The notes under the pieces: generated by a model
What the model was told of the DNA's origin: nothing
The model's database searches: none
The model's input: only the letters and a program-made list of their open reading frames with translations
Origin: Lagopus muta
Taxonomy: Eukaryota; Chordata; Aves; Galliformes; Phasianidae
Direction of reading: 5' to 3'
DNA length: 64,000 nt
Assembly: GCF_023343835.1 (NCBI RefSeq)
Contig: NC_064443.1
Span: 18,549,501-18,613,500, forward strand
Made by a program: the position numbers and the translations under genes
In this document: piece by piece, positions 8,533 to 20,832 of the stretch
Layout of the letters: every line of letters starts with the position of its first letter
Position numbering within the stretch: the first letter of the stretch is position 1

Positions 8533-11500
8533 GTGAGTGGGGCTGGGTGGGCCGGGCCGGGCTCCGAGATGGGGGGGCTCCGGGTCGGTTCGGCCTCTGT
8601 GCTCCGAGCAGCGTCTCCGCGTTCCTGGAGCAGCCCGGCAGCGCCGCTCCCTCTCTGCGCGGCCCGTGCCGACGACTGCCCTTCTGCGTGGCTCCATCCC
8701 GCTGTCCGACCCGAACCTTTCATGGCACACGGCGTCGGGCCGTCGCCTCTCACCCCGAAGCGCCTCGCCTGACTTCGCGTCGCGTGGCAGCGCCCTGGAG
8801 CTCTGCTGGCCGTGCTGCCTGACGCCTGACTCTTGTTTTATGCAGCTCAAATCTGAACATCAACGATGTCTTAGGAAACTACTCGCTAACGCTGATAGAT
8901 GCACTGGATACCCTAGCGGTGAGTTGCCAGAACACTTGGGTTTTATTCCCACGTTCATGTCTGGGTAGAACACACGTTGCCCCAAAGAAATGTTTATTAG
9001 CAAGGAGGAAGGTCCTGCTGTCACGGATGAGAGCAGTAACGGGCCGGCAGGGAACAAAGGTGTACAACAGCATCTGTGATATCTTCTCCAGCCTTCGGTA
9101 TCTCCTAACCCTTAGCTAACCTTCACAGACTTTAATCTGTCCTTCAGAGACTTTAATTGCTTCTATAACTGCACTTCTACTGTATGATAGAACTTCAGAA
9201 TTACTGCAGAGTCTGCTTGAGCTAAATTGAATCAAAAGCTCAGGGAGGAAGTTCAGAAGGTTAGCTGGAAGGACCAAACTGAATCTTGCAAATTAATTGA
9301 AAGGTATGCTAATGTAACTGAGATACAATGCCAAAGAACATTCGTGTTGCTAGTTAAAATCTGAAGGCAGTGACTTAACAGGATGTGGTCATGACTTTCT
9401 GAAGGGTTGAAGTCAGGTGGATGAGAAGCTCTGAGAGGCCTGAGAAACTCCAGATGCCCTTGGAAATATGGACGTCTGGTCTGTTCTGCTCAGCTGTCAG
9501 CAGTGGAAATGAGGCTAGGAAAGTGGGAGTCTGTCACTGTTTGTTTGCTGGTTAGTTCCCAGGTGAGGGAAACTGAGAATCAGAACTAGCACAGAGCTTC
9601 TTTTAGAATGCTTATGGAACTGCAGGTGTTGTTTGCAGTGCATTTGAATTGAGGTGGGATTATGGTTGTGAATGACTACTGTTAGGTAGTACTTTAGAAC
9701 AGATTTTTGCAGGGAAGAGGTGAAGGATAAAAGGGGGGTGAAGCAGTGCATCAGTATATTTGATGACCTCTTGAAGGTGGTCTTGCTAGGTCCTTGAACA
9801 ATTCTCATAGAGTCCTTTACTCTGAGGCTGAACTGTGACCACATTAGAAGAAAAAAAAGGCCAAACCCAAAGGAACCCCCACTGTCCAACAGCAATAACT
9901 TCTTGTTTTAAATGCACTTTTAAATGTCTTGTAATGGCAGTGCCTGGGAAGTCTATTAGCAGGAGCTGGAAGGGCTCTGTTCAGGATCTGCATAATGCAG
10001 CTGTTGGTCTAAAATGTGTGCTTGCCTTTTTTTCATTTTCCATCTTCTTTTGAAGCAGTGATTATGCATAATAATAATAATACTTTTTATTCATATAAAA
10101 GGTAATGGGAAATTCCTCCGAATTCCAGAAGGCTGTGAAGTTGGTGATTGACACAGTTTCATTTGACAAAGACTCAACAGTCCAGGTTTTTGAGGCAACC
10201 ATCAGGTATGTAGCTCTAAATCAGAACCAGGCTTAAAGGCTCGCTGTGCATATGCTACAGATTCAAAACAAAATCGCTGATAAGGATTTCTTTGGTAGCC
10301 TTTAGTACATAATTGTTCCTTGGCTAAGTTTTTTTCTAAGCATGCTATGAAAGTGTTGCATCTCTCCATGTTTGATGTTATTTAGTGAGTCACGTGTGCT
10401 GTGGTGCAATGGTAGTTTCAGCTGTCTTTGGCTTTCAGCCTGCTGCTTTCTGTCGTTCATCTTGCAGCAGGCTCAGCTCTATGCACCACAAACAGGCTGG
10501 CTGATGAGCTTGCATGTTTTGATCATCTTCCATGGATCTTCTGTTTGCTTTCAGTTTTGTTTCGTATGAAAAACAGAACTTGCCTGCCTTAGAGATGGGT
10601 TTAAAATGGCATCTGACATTGAATGGTTTCATTATTTGAACTGCGGCCTTAATCTGTTTATTTAATTGCTGCTTAAGTTCACTAGGATTTTTGGGGAGGA
10701 ATATTAGGTTTGGATATCAAACTTAATGTCATTTGCAGCAGTAAAGAAAAAAAAGGTGGGGAATGTGATCTGTGCTTAGACTTGGTAGGGTAAAATGTGC
10801 TCCTGGGTGAGGTGAATTTTGCAGAGCAAGATCTTGAGATTTCTGCAGATGACAAAAGCAGCGTGACTTCTGGATGTTCTCACTAACAGACAGTGGTGGA
10901 AAAAGATCTCCTTCTGTAGTGTCTGTAAGGAGCAGAAGGCAGTGCTGCTGTTAAATGTGCTGCTGGTGAGGGTTTAGCTGGAGAAGGTTCAGATTAGACT
11001 TAAAACCTGGAGCTCTTTTCCTTTTCCAATAGGGTTTTGGGCAGCCTGCTTTCTGCCCACATAATAATTACAGATGCCAAACAGCCTTTTGGTGACATGA
11101 CCATTAAGGATTATGACAACGAACTGCTGCACATGGCTCACGACCTTGCAGTGAGACTGCTGCCAGCATTTGAGAACACCAAAACTGGGATTCCGTATCC
11201 TCGGGTAAGTGAGCACGTCAACAAAGAGTGGAGGGAGTTTAGAAGCAGCAGCTCTCCTGTCCTGCAGCTGAAGTTCTGTGCCCAGTTCATGCAGCTGAGC
11301 TTTTAGCCTGCACTGAGTTGCACTGTAATGGGGCGTGTGGAGGAACTGCAGTAAGCTGTGGTGAAATGAGTGGTATAAAAGTTGTTCCTCTTGCCTAGTA
11401 AACGTTTTCTTCAGGCTGTTTCCTTGCTCTGTGTACACTGCTGCCTGTGGGTCAATAGTCATTTGTTTCCATGCTGTTCAGCTGGGATGTGCCCTGCCCT

Positions 11501-14500
11501 GTGCTTTCCACAGTAACAAACAGTGCTGTCAGTGAGAAGGTTGATGAGAAGTACAGCAAAGGCAAATGGTCTGGGAAAATACCTGTGCTGGAGACTTGGT
11601 ACTAAAGTAATCGTGACCAAAGAAAACAAGGCTGAAATGATTGCTGTGTTGGGCTTGGATTTTGTCACTGTCTGGAGTGCTGCTCTGTGAGGACTCCAGG
11701 ATGCTACAGCATACCTGAATGCAGCACCTTCTGCTTTTAAACACTCAACACATAAGAAAAAAGACACAAGTTCTAGAAGAAGAGTTCTCAGCTATGAAAC
11801 GAATCCTTGCCTTACTGGTGTGAATTGCTGGGTTCAGCAGCAGTGCTTTTCTTCCAGACATGTCAGGTGTTAGGAGCAGGAGTTCTGCTCAGAGTGTGGG
11901 TAAGGCAGCTGATGGTGGTGTAACCTCCCTTCAGCATTTGTGCCGTAGGGAAGTTGAGAAGCGTTGAAACTCTTGACTTGAGGAGTGCTGAAGTAGGGGA
12001 AGGAGTGCTTGCATCATACCTGGGAGAACCTGAATGCTTAGCAGGAGTGATGAAAGAGTGGCTTGAAATTTTGGGAAGGTTAGCAAGTGTAAGAATGACA
12101 GAAAGGATTTCCCACCGTAAGGGTGATATTATAAAGCTGGAAGATGAATTTCAGGAATTTCCCAGGCTGGATGTGGCTCTGGGCAGCCTGGTCTGGTGGT
12201 TGGTGCCCCTGCACACAGCAGGGGGGTTGGAACTAGATGATCACTGTGGTCCCATTCAACCCAGGCCATCCTATGATTCTGTGAGTTATTTGGCCAAGCA
12301 GCGATATGCTGGTTCTGGTGCACTGCAGAAATCGATCAAGAAAGTCCTTATAATAAATGCAAGGCTGCAGGTCAGAGCACAGCTTCATGAAGTGCAGCCT
12401 GCCTGGTTGCTGTTAGCACTTCCTCTGCTTTGCAGGTCAACCTGAAGAAGGGAGTTCCTCCAAACAGCAATAATGAAACTTGCACTGCAGGAGCCGGTTC
12501 CTTGTTGGTGGAGTTTGGCATTCTGAGCAGGCTGCTTGGTGATTCCACGTTTGAGTGGGTGGCCAGGAGAGCTGTCAAAGCACTCTGGAGTCTCAGGAGT
12601 AACAACACTGGACTGCTAGGTAATCTCTGAGGTGGAGCTGTATTGTCTGGCTGTATTAGAATGCTGTCACTCCACAGGTTTCGTTCGTGTATTAAAGACT
12701 TTGTTGATCTGTTGCATCTGTAGCTGTTAAGTCATGCTCTCCTTGTGCTTTCTGTTGGCTTAATAGCACTTCACAATTTCATTAGAAAAATGGATTGTGA
12801 GAGTCCTTAGGGCATGGGTTTCCAAAGACAAAATTTTCATGAATCTGAGAAATGAACCAGGAGGTCTGCATTTCTCTTCCTGTTAATATGGTTGAGGTTG
12901 GTACTTAAAACAAGAGCAGGTGTATTCCAGCTCCTGGGATGAATGCACTGTAGCACTTGCATTGAATGTAATCTCTGTTTATTCCTCCTAAGGCTTTTTG
13001 GAAGTTTTGTATTCTGAAGTTCCTGTCTGATGCACTTAAGAATGTTAGACTAAAGCTTTTGTCTGTTCTATCAGGAAATGTTGTGAATATTCAAACTGGC
13101 CATTGGGTTGGAAAGCAGAGTGGCTTGGGAGCAGGATCAGATTCATTTTATGAATACCTCCTGAAGTCCTACATCCTCTTTGGAGAGAAGGAAGACTTAG
13201 AGATGTTCATTGATGCTTATCAGAACATTCAGAACCACTTAAGAAGGGGGTATGTTACATCATATGAGTTTCATTTCTCTAAACACATATATATTCTAGT
13301 AAGATATGATGGCTTATGTAATGTTTGGTCACCCTCTAGAAAATTTCTGTTCTCTTCTTCAAAGAAGAAAACCTTATTTCTGTGGTAGTCACTATGGAAA
13401 GAAAGCTATGGTCTGTATGGCACTGTTGGTGCAAAGAAGCTGAGCTGGTTACCATCCAATTCAGTAAACCCTAGGCTGAGAGAAGGCTGTAGAACTGTGA
13501 AGGCAATGTATTAAATTAGCTAATGTAGTACTTCTTAAGGCCTGGTCTTACCTACTGTGCTTCTCGGTAGGGGTTCTGCTGACGTAGCTGGAGGATATGA
13601 TGCACGTAAATACATTTTCTGAGATCTGGATGGACTTGTCTGTGCTTTTCATGATGTCTTTGAGCCCAGCTCTGACAAACTGCAGCTTGTTCTCTCTGCT
13701 GTTGGCAGTGCTGAGAGTTGAACATGCATTGTGTTCTCATAAAACAGTGAACGCTTACACGTGCTTATGGTTCCTTGGCAGTCGAGAAGCTTGCAATGAA
13801 GGTGAAGGTGACCCACCTTTGTATGTGAATGTAAACATGTTCACTGGACAGCTGATGAACACGTGGATTGACTCTTTGCAAGCCTTTTTTCCTGGACTAC
13901 AGGTAAAGCAAACTTTATTTCTGTTAAAGACTGCGTGATGCAGTGGGCAGGTTCTCAGAGAGGCTCATTCTAATCCTAGCCTGTCAGTGAGGCTGAACAT
14001 CTCCTGAGATGAGCTTTAACCTGCGGCTTTGAACTGGCTGCTTGGTAAGAGAGAGCTCTAGGACAGCTCAGCCTCTGTGCTGGAATAACATTGCTTCAGT
14101 GCAGCGTTATGGCGTTGGAAGGCTTGGCCTCTTTATGTGAGCTTTGAGATGCTTTGTAACTTGCTCATGTAACCTCAGTGTTTGTATGTGTGAGAGAGCA
14201 GTGTTTCACTATATGACGTGTTGTTGTACACAGCGAGCAGTTTGCTGGCCTTCAGTATTAAGCATGCATGCTTATGGCTGTTGTCATACCTAGGTGTTGA
14301 TAGGAGACGTAGAAGATGCTATTTGTCTCCATGCTTTTTATTATGCCATATGGAAGCGATATGGAGCTCTCCCAGAAAGATACAACTGGCAGTTGCAAGC
14401 ACCGGATGTTCCCTTTTATCCACTGAGGCCAGAGCTGGTGGAATCCACCTATCTTCTTTACCAGGTACTTCATTACTCCCAGCTTACAGCTCGTGTGTTG

Positions 14501-17500
14501 GCAGAGATGACTTTCTTCAGTCGCTTTTTCCCCCCTGCAGTCCCTGCTGAGTACTGAGCCACTAGAACTTCGTGGTTCTGTATCTGCACTTCTTACAGAG
14601 AGGTCTCTGTTTCGGTGGTTGATTGTTATGTTATGAAGTTGCTATGTTGCTTGCTTTGAAAGCAGCCTTTTTAATCCATAAAGCGAAAGCAGACTAAACG
14701 CCCTGTTCAAGAATAGCTGGCAGATTTTTACACAGAAGAGACCTTGTGACTTCTTAATAGAAATCACTGAAGTAAATGTAATTGCTTTCTCTGCTGTGTT
14801 GTCCAGGCACGGTCTCTGGCAGCAGATGCAGTAAACTGAAATGGCTTTCTGGCTGTAGGAAAGCTGTCAGAGCTTGACTGCAGAGTTTTACTGCATTCTT
14901 GCACAGAGTAATCTAAGTCATGTTCCTATAAAGATAAGGATAGTGTAACACGTGAGAATCTGATACTGCTGTGCCTTTAAGTGCTACTTCCACAAGATTT
15001 CCAAAATTCTGACTGTGCCTGTGTTTTTCTTCCTTGTTTAGGCCACAAAGAACCCATTTTACCTTCATGTGGGAATGGATATTCTACAGAGTCTGGAAAA
15101 ATACACAAAAGCGAAGTCAGTCTTCAGTGTTGTTTGCCTTCTCTCACTGCTATATACATATCTGTTTTGTATAAATGCTCTATAGAATCCAATCTGCTAA
15201 ATGTAGGTAAACCAGAAAACCCGATTCTCCATGAAAACCACAAGTGATTATTTATGTATTGAACAATTATATTTCTCATTTGAAAATGAAGCTTATTGTC
15301 CAGTGACAAATTTATATGCCTTCAGAATTTTACAGCTACTCTTTAAAATCTGTTACTGATGATCGGTTGGCAAACACTGGTAACATCATTATTTTCCTAA
15401 GGCTCCTGCAAGAGTAATTCTCACCTCATGGGCCTGTGTTGTTTAACTAACTGGTAACATGGCCTGCAAGCTAGGCTGCTGCACATCAGCTTTCTTTTCC
15501 AGCCAGCAGCAGGGAATCCTGCACATCTGTTGTGCATATCTGAACTTCTTGAAGGGGTCAAGGGCAGGATGGTGGATCTCTGTTTAGCTGTGGGTGTTTG
15601 CCTTGCTTTCATAGCTGTAATGTCATATAAAACTGTAGTGTTCTGAAGTTAAATGGGATTTGGATGCTGTGTAGGGGTGTGGCTGAAAGAATGGTAAGTG
15701 TACGGTGTGATGGCTTGCAGCTTCATCCAGAAAAGTAGTAGGTAGCTCAGCAGCAAACCTTTTCTTGAGAGCAGGCTTCCAGAACTGTCTCTCTCATGTG
15801 GGGAAATGACCTGTTTATGCAGGGTAATTGGAGAGCACCTTGCTTCTTTGGAAGGTGCTGTTAATAAGTCTGCACAGTGGAACAGTCAGCCACAGTGCCG
15901 GTCCCATCAGGGTACCAGAAATGTCAGTGCTTCCTGAGAGGAGACTTGTTTCGTTTCAACCTGACCCCTGGTGCATTGGAATGGTCTGAAGTTGAGAGGT
16001 ACTTAGGGAGGAGTTCTTCTAAGCCCAAACTAAACTTAAATCTTGCAGGTGTGGCTATGCTACCTTACACCATGTGGTGGAGAAGACAAAAGAAGATCGA
16101 ATGGAGAGCTTTTTTCTCAGTGAAACATGTAAATATTTGTACCTGGTAGGTATGCAGTCATTTCAGTTACTCTCTTGCAAGTTTTGTGCACAAACACACC
16201 GAGAAGGCTGAAACTGTTAGAAACTGTGCTGGGCTCTGGGGAACCAGAGGTATTTAAGTGGCAGTGTGCAGCTCCTTTCTTTGACCCCACTCTAATCCTG
16301 GAGGTTTGGGCAGCTGCCTGGGCTCACTGTGCTGAAATGAAACAGTTGGCAGCTCTTTCAGGGTTGGAAGCTGCCACTGAAGGTGGCTGCAGCTCAGCTG
16401 AGTTGCTGCTTGTAGCCTTTTTAGATGAATAGCAGCAGCCCTTCAATTACTCTCTATCAGGCTTTGGCAGTCATAGGAGAAAACATTTGAGCCAGCGTGG
16501 CTTAAGCTACTGTTCTCAATGTCCTTTACTATAAAAAAAGTGTGATTGAATAGCAGCAGTGGAATGCCAACTAAAAATGTCTGCATAGAAAGACATACAG
16601 CATAGAAAAGTGAGGGCAATTGAAGTCGTACGAGAAGTTTTGCTCTCTTCACTCCTGAAATATTAAAACTGTTTCTTCCCATTTGCTCTGACTGCAGTTA
16701 GGCACTAAGAAGCACACCTCATGTGATCCTTCAGATGCATGACTGTGTGATCTGATGCATGTGACTGTTGTGACCGTGCTTTTTAACTTCTTAATGGGGG
16801 AACTTGAAAAACGTGCATGCTTAATTTACTCAATTCAGCTCCGTCTCTCTCTTCTTTAGTTATTTGATGAAGACAATCCAGTGCATAAGTCTGGAAATAA
16901 ATATATGTTTACTACTGAGGGACATATTGTGTCTGTGGATGAACGTTTTCGGAACTCGCTGTGGCAGGATATCCTCCCTGGGGAAGAGGACAGCACAGAA
17001 AAAGTTAAACCTAACGAATTAAAGGCCGTCAACTTCAGCTCTAATGTAAGGTTCCTGTGGTGTTACTGGAGGGTTGTGTGCTGGGCTGGACTGGGCAGTT
17101 GAAGAATGGCTTGGGGGTGGCACTGCAGGGTTCTGCTTTGTTTCCTATGTAAGCTCTAAATAGCCAAGCAGCTCCTTTGTTAAAACAAACCCTTGGGCGT
17201 GGAAATGAACAGGTTAGGTAATGTGAGATGGGGTAATGCTGAAGGTGGATCCTGTCCTCTTTTGAGTATTTTGTAGTAAGTAGTTTCTTCGTTGTTCATT
17301 TTGATATTTTTCCCTTCCACTTTTCCTTGCCCTTGAAGTTTTCCTTTGTTGCTGTGATGGAGAGGGAAAAGAGCAGAGGGTGTGAGGTAAATAAAGGTGA
17401 TTTCTCTTGAACAGCAATTGACTGAGTACAGAAGTATGGGTCCATTGCCCATCAATAACCAAAATAGTTATGTTTTTAATTCACATGTTCTTAAGTCTCT

Positions 17501-17979
17501 GCTGGTAGCTTCTAGCGTGGTTCCTTCTCCCTCCCTCCCCTGTCCTCTAGAAAAGGAGCATTTTATCTTTAAAAAAAAAAAACCAACAACACAAAACACT
17601 GACAGTTGTCATAGTGAAGGAAATATTGATTGAATAACAAGCTGCAGCAGTTTGGCTTGTATTTGGAAACTTGCAGCTTGCTCTGGAGAAATGCTGTTTG
17701 CTGATGTTTGTGCTGCATGTTTGTAAAGGAAGGGGGAGAGAGCACTGAGAGTGCTGCTGGTTACAACTTCCTGTACTGGGAAGGAGGCTGTGGTCATCAA
17801 TGCTGAAATGACTGCTATCCAAAGAGGATATGAATGGGATTGACCGTTTGCAGGCTTTATTCTTAAAAATATTCTCATTTTGTTACCAGTGTAACAGAGT
17901 TCCGGATGAGAGGAGATATTTGCTGCCATTGAAGAGCAACTACATGAGACAGATCGATCGGATGGTGGGCTTGATCTGA
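8126..17979 (+). CDS. EDEM1: EDEM1, ER degradation-enhancing alpha-mannosidase-like protein 1 (complete, 12 exons, 617 aa)
   Basis: EDEM1 acts in the ER lumen. It recognises misfolded N-glycoproteins, is linked to mannose trimming, and passes clients to the SEL1L/HRD1 and Derlin machinery (family knowledge). The exons sum to 1,854 nt with no stop until TGA at 17977. The start was chosen at 8126 because it is the first in-frame ATG, has context ACCATGC, and encodes MQWRSLVLG like mammalian EDEM1. Residues 1-31 form a hydrophobic signal/anchor segment. Residues 44-75 are Pro/Gly/Ala-rich and poorly conserved. GH47 domain about 78-548: [10 protein letters not shown] (151-160), FEATIR with acid Glu191, [15 protein letters not shown] (330-344), RPELVES (457-463), [16 protein letters not shown] (513-528) and FTTEGH (543-548). 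Sequons: N147, N164, N265, N308, N584. The human protein is about 657 residues; the N-terminal linker and the tail before NELK are shorter here. Confidence 0.97.
8846..8918 (+). CDS. EDEM1: EDEM1 exon 2
   Basis: Acceptor TTTTATGCAG, donor GTGAGT. Encodes [20 protein letters not shown] and DTLA, a hallmark GH47 segment, with sequon N147. Confidence 0.95.
10102..10205 (+). CDS. EDEM1: EDEM1 exon 3
   Basis: Encodes [20 protein letters not shown] through VFEATI. Glu191 is the conserved GH47 acid residue, equivalent to the glutamate mutated in human EDEM1 activity studies (E220 as I recall it). The acceptor (TTCATATAAAAG) is weak in pyrimidines near the AG. Donor GTATGT. Confidence 0.95.
11033..11204 (+). 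CDS. EDEM1: EDEM1 exon 4
   Basis: Acceptor CTTTTCCAATAG, donor GTAAGT. Encodes [20 protein letters not shown] through TGIPYPR. Ile replaces the Arg found after SAH in human. Confidence 0.96.
12100..12284 (+). mobile_element. CR1 LINE 3' fragment in EDEM1 intron 4
   Basis: The segment CTGGATGTGGCTCTGGGCAG and following (CTGGTCTGGTGGTTGGTG, GGGGGGTTGGAACTAGATGA, CCATCCTATGATTCTGTG) is the standard CR1 3' end in forward orientation. The part before it (CACCGTAAGGGTGATAT) matches a position further into the element, so an internal stretch is deleted. It is non-coding and 5' truncated, as most avian CR1 copies are. Confidence 0.92.
12436..12619 (+). CDS. EDEM1: EDEM1 exon 5
   Basis: Acceptor CTGCTTTGCAG, donor GTAATC. 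Encodes [20 protein letters not shown] through SNNTGLL, including the [16 protein letters not shown] helix pair and sequons N265 and N308. Confidence 0.96.
13075..13249 (+). CDS. EDEM1: EDEM1 exon 6
   Basis: Acceptor TGTTCTATCAG, donor GTATGT. Encodes [20 protein letters not shown], then DSFYEYLLK with active-site acids Asp336 and Glu340, through NHLRRG. Confidence 0.96.
13782..13902 (+). CDS. EDEM1: EDEM1 exon 7
   Basis: Acceptor TTCCTTGGCAG, donor GTAAAG. Forty complete codons, [20 protein letters not shown] through FFPGLQ. Confidence 0.96.
14294..14464 (+). CDS. EDEM1: EDEM1 exon 8
   Basis: Acceptor CATACCTAG, donor GTACTT. Encodes [20 protein letters not shown] through STYLLYQ and carries the RPELVES active-site motif. 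Confidence 0.96.
15042..15115 (+). CDS. EDEM1: EDEM1 exon 9
   Basis: Acceptor TTCCTTGTTTAG. Encodes [20 protein letters not shown] and YTKA. The donor GTCAGT after AA is weaker than the other EDEM1 donors, but the Lys codon it splits is completed correctly by the next exon. Confidence 0.95.
16049..16145 (+). CDS. EDEM1: EDEM1 exon 10
   Basis: Acceptor AAATCTTGCAG, donor GTAGGT. Encodes [20 protein letters not shown] and [12 protein letters not shown], a diagnostic GH47 motif. Confidence 0.96.
16860..17045 (+). CDS. EDEM1: EDEM1 exon 11
   Basis: Acceptor CTCTCTTCTTTAG, donor GTAAGG. Encodes [20 protein letters not shown] and GHIVSVDE, then a variable acidic stretch that is shorter than in human, ending at NFSSN. 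Confidence 0.95.
17890..17979 (+). CDS. EDEM1: EDEM1 exon 12, coding part
   Basis: Acceptor TTTTGTTACCAG. Encodes the conserved C-terminus, [20 protein letters not shown] then QIDRMVGLI, and TGA. Confidence 0.96.
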   Translation, partial: CNRVPDERRYLLPLKSNYMRQIDRMVGLI

Positions 17980-19575
17980 ATGGTTCTTCAGAGTAACTTC
18001 TGTTGTGTGTCAGGAAGAGCATGGGATTTGGCTCTGGGCATTCCTCTTCAGCTACACAGCTGTGTGTGCTGCCAGTGGGTGTCCCTGTGCTTGTTAGTTT
18101 TCGATGATGGATATGAAGGGAGGTTTAATTCCCTTACGAGTTCAGTATTCTGAACTATGGAAGCTCCATGTGCCACCCAAATAGAGATCTCTTGTTTTAA
18201 GACTTCCAATGAAAAATGTTGAAAATGAAGGTTGGATATACTTCAAAAGAGGAAAAAGGAAAAAAAAATTGGCATGTGCCACTTAGCTACCTCTTTGTAG
18301 CTGCATTACAGATTTCCCTTTGGAAAAGGGAGGGTCAGGTATTTAATTTGAAATGATTGTGGGGTTGGGGAAGGAATGGGAAAGTGCAATTTCTAACACC
18401 ACGTTTAATTATGGGGTTATTCTGACCAGCAATACACAATCTGAAGTACTTCTCAGGTAGGGACCCACTGGCAGTGGGTTTTGGCTAAAACAAAAACGCT
18501 CTGTGTTGAACAGTATCTTGAAATCTCTTGATCACATAAGAAGCTGTCAGGATAAGTCATGAGATCCCTCATGTGCACGGTTGAATAGAGCTGTGCAGTC
18601 ACAAGGGCTGTAGCTACAGAAACCAGTAATAACACAAATTTGGTGCCTTCTTTTGTAAGGGGGTGTAGGGTGGGGTAGGGAGGGGTGGGCAAAACTTCAA
18701 AGCCACTCAGCTGTAGCAGCTAACCTCCAGTCACAGTGCCTGCCATGTGCCTGGTGCCTCTTCCAGAGAGATGCTGAGAACTGCTATGAGTCTGTGCAGA
18801 ACAAAGTGTTTCACATTCCTTACAGCATTAATATGTTAGTGCCTTATGTTTTCCTCAGCGGCAGGAGAAACTGAGCTTACCTGGGAGGAGGGATGGCGTA
18901 TTTCTGAACAGCTAGTTGAAACAGGCAGTTGGTCCCAAAGTAATTTAAAAAGTAATTGACGTCTGAGACAACTTTGAAAGAACTTTTTAAACAGCGCAGC
19001 TGCTGTTCCCAACCCAAAGAATGCTTCTGGGTTTATTTTCTGTCATTGTAATGGGTAAAGGGGCCATCTCTGCATCATCCCAAGGCAGGAGTCAGCGGGA
19101 GGTGGGAGCTCATCCTTCTGTCACGAGGCAGTTTGGTACGTGCCATCACAACTGCATCGTGCCTGCAGGAGCTGGCGGTGCTGACCACCATGCTGGAGTG
19201 CACTGCAGGCTGTGCCTTTGGATTCCAGTGAGAAAACTGCTGGTGCTTCGTCCCACCATCTTCAATTGCAGCTCAGGTGCATTGGAGGAATAGCAGTGTG
19301 AATTTTCAGGAGGAAGGCAGCTGAATTCTGAGGGATGAGAGCAAGCTGGGGCCCAACAACTTCATCCAGTGACAACTTTTTCCAGTGGCTCCTCATTGCT
19401 TACATGCTTTTTAGATGCTGCTGCTGACTGCAGTTGAAGCAATGGAAGGTTACTGTTGGGTTCACTGTTTTTAAATTAAGGCTTAAAATAAGGGCGAACT
19501 TGATCTGCTGTATTTTCACCTTTTTATGATAACGTCTGTTTTCATAAGCCATATATTGCAACTCAAAACATTTCT

Positions 19576-19581
19576 AATAAA
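19576..19581 (+). promoter_or_regulatory. EDEM1 proximal poly(A) signal
   Basis: AATAAA, the first canonical hexamer after the EDEM1 stop, in AT-rich surroundings. Confidence 0.55.
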
Positions 19582-20826
19582 TATGAAGTTAGTGCTTTTA
19601 AGAGGTTATTGCTTGAATCTTTCAGTGTGCAGATGCATCTCAGGGACCTCACTGTAGAATCTTTTATTCCGTGGTAGCTGGATCTTGTATTCAGGCAAAA
19701 AATACATATATTCCTGTCTTCCTGGTTTTAATGAATGTGTTTTAATAGGGGTTTTGGAGGTAGAGGGAAATGTGTTAAGATTTCCCAAAGCTCTGCAATA
19801 GAATCAGTTGCCTTTGCTATCTTAGGCAGCTGGCAATTCCAGCTCCTTCAGAATTGGCTTTGCAAACAGTGTCTGCCCAGTTGCCTAAATCAAAGCAGAA
19901 CACAAATTCAGTGTTAATATCCAAACGTGTTGGGAATGGTTCTCCTTTACCAGCAAGCATTGACTTTGTGAACATCTACAGAAGTGTGGGAGGATGAATA
20001 AAGGGAGTGCAGGGCAGAGACAGCAGAAATGCCTGGGGTTTCTGAAATGCTGCAGGGTCAGACCTGGTTGTGCTCAGTAATGTGGAAGCAAAGCACAGCG
20101 TTCTGGAACTTTCCACTTCAAGTTGCTGTAGCAGATGCCAACGCTGACGTTGCCCTGGGTGTGCTGTGGATGTTTCTGGTGCTGGTTTCCCCCCAGCTGG
20201 CAGTGGAGCTCTCTGAATGTCGTTATGCATCGTGCAGTTGCCTCTGTGTTTTGTGCCTTCCGAAAAGCCTGAGCCCTGCTCGGGGTTCCAGCTGAGTGTT
20301 ACACACCAAAGTCTGTTCCAGAGTTTTCCCCAGGGAAGCACAGGGCTGTAATGAAGTTGCACGGCATCCTGCCACCTTGCTTCTCACTTCTCATGTGTGC
20401 CAGGAGCAGTGAAAGTCCATGTGCAGTGGGAGCAGAGCAGGCAGGTAAGGCAGCCTTTCAGCCCGCGGTGACTTGGGCCATTAGTTGCAGTGCCAGCTCT
20501 TAGCTGGGCAGCTTCTCATTAGAAACAGTGCTGGAATTTGTGTTGCCCAGGTGAGCCGATGGCTGTCATCCCACAGGAGCATCCCTGCCTCCTGGGAGGC
20601 TGGTTCTGGTACGTGGTGGAAGGTTTGTGTTCTTCAAACAGCCGATTTTCTCTTTTGGAATACAGAAGTGTTCTGAGATACTTTGCTCTGTAATGGCAGG
20701 GCACATGCTATGCACTAATGTGGGTATTTTTAAAATCAGTGGTAAGTGAAATTGGTAACACTGCTGGAATAACTTGCTGAAACGTTTTGTATTTCTTGGT
20801 ATAATGTGCAATATAATTTTTTTCTA

Positions 20827-20832
20827 ATTAAA
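20827..20832 (+). promoter_or_regulatory. EDEM1 candidate distal poly(A) signal
   Basis: ATTAAA preceded by a T-rich run and followed after about 20 bases by TTGTTGTTTTTC, the arrangement expected of a functional cleavage site. Confidence 0.45.

Larger units (their letters stand above)
7670..8800. promoter_or_regulatory. EDEM1: CpG island and promoter region of EDEM1
   Basis: CpG density and GC content rise sharply from about 7670, cover exon 1, and fall after about 8800. There is no TATA box. Visible sites: Sp1-type GGGCGGGGCGGG at 8015-8026, ETS-like TTCCG (7851, 7859) and CAGGAAGC (7887-7894), and TGACGTCG at 7959-7966. This architecture is typical of a housekeeping promoter. EDEM1 is known to be induced by the IRE1-XBP1 arm of the unfolded protein response; the ACGT core fits such control but was not proven. 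The island extends about 300 bases upstream of the likely start, so divergent transcription is possible. Confidence 0.85.
8533..12435 (+). other. EDEM1 introns 1-4
   Basis: Intron 1 is short (313 bases) and lies wholly inside the CpG island. Introns 2 (1.2 kb), 3 (0.8 kb) and 4 (1.2 kb) are ordinary. Intron 2 has a small ATA/ATT run before its acceptor. Intron 4 holds the CR1 fragment listed separately. The long open frame through intron 4 runs into that CR1 and is not a gene. Confidence 0.85.
12620..17889 (+). other. EDEM1 introns 5-11
   Basis: Seven introns of about 455, 532, 391, 577, 933, 714 and 844 bases. All begin GT and end AG. I see no CR1, no nested gene and no RNA gene. Intron 11 contains a run of 12 A near 17570-17581. 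Confidence 0.85.

Noticed and set aside
11954..12445. 163-codon + frame in EDEM1 intron 4
   Set aside because: Passes straight through a CR1 fragment and into exon 5's acceptor; no start or splice support.
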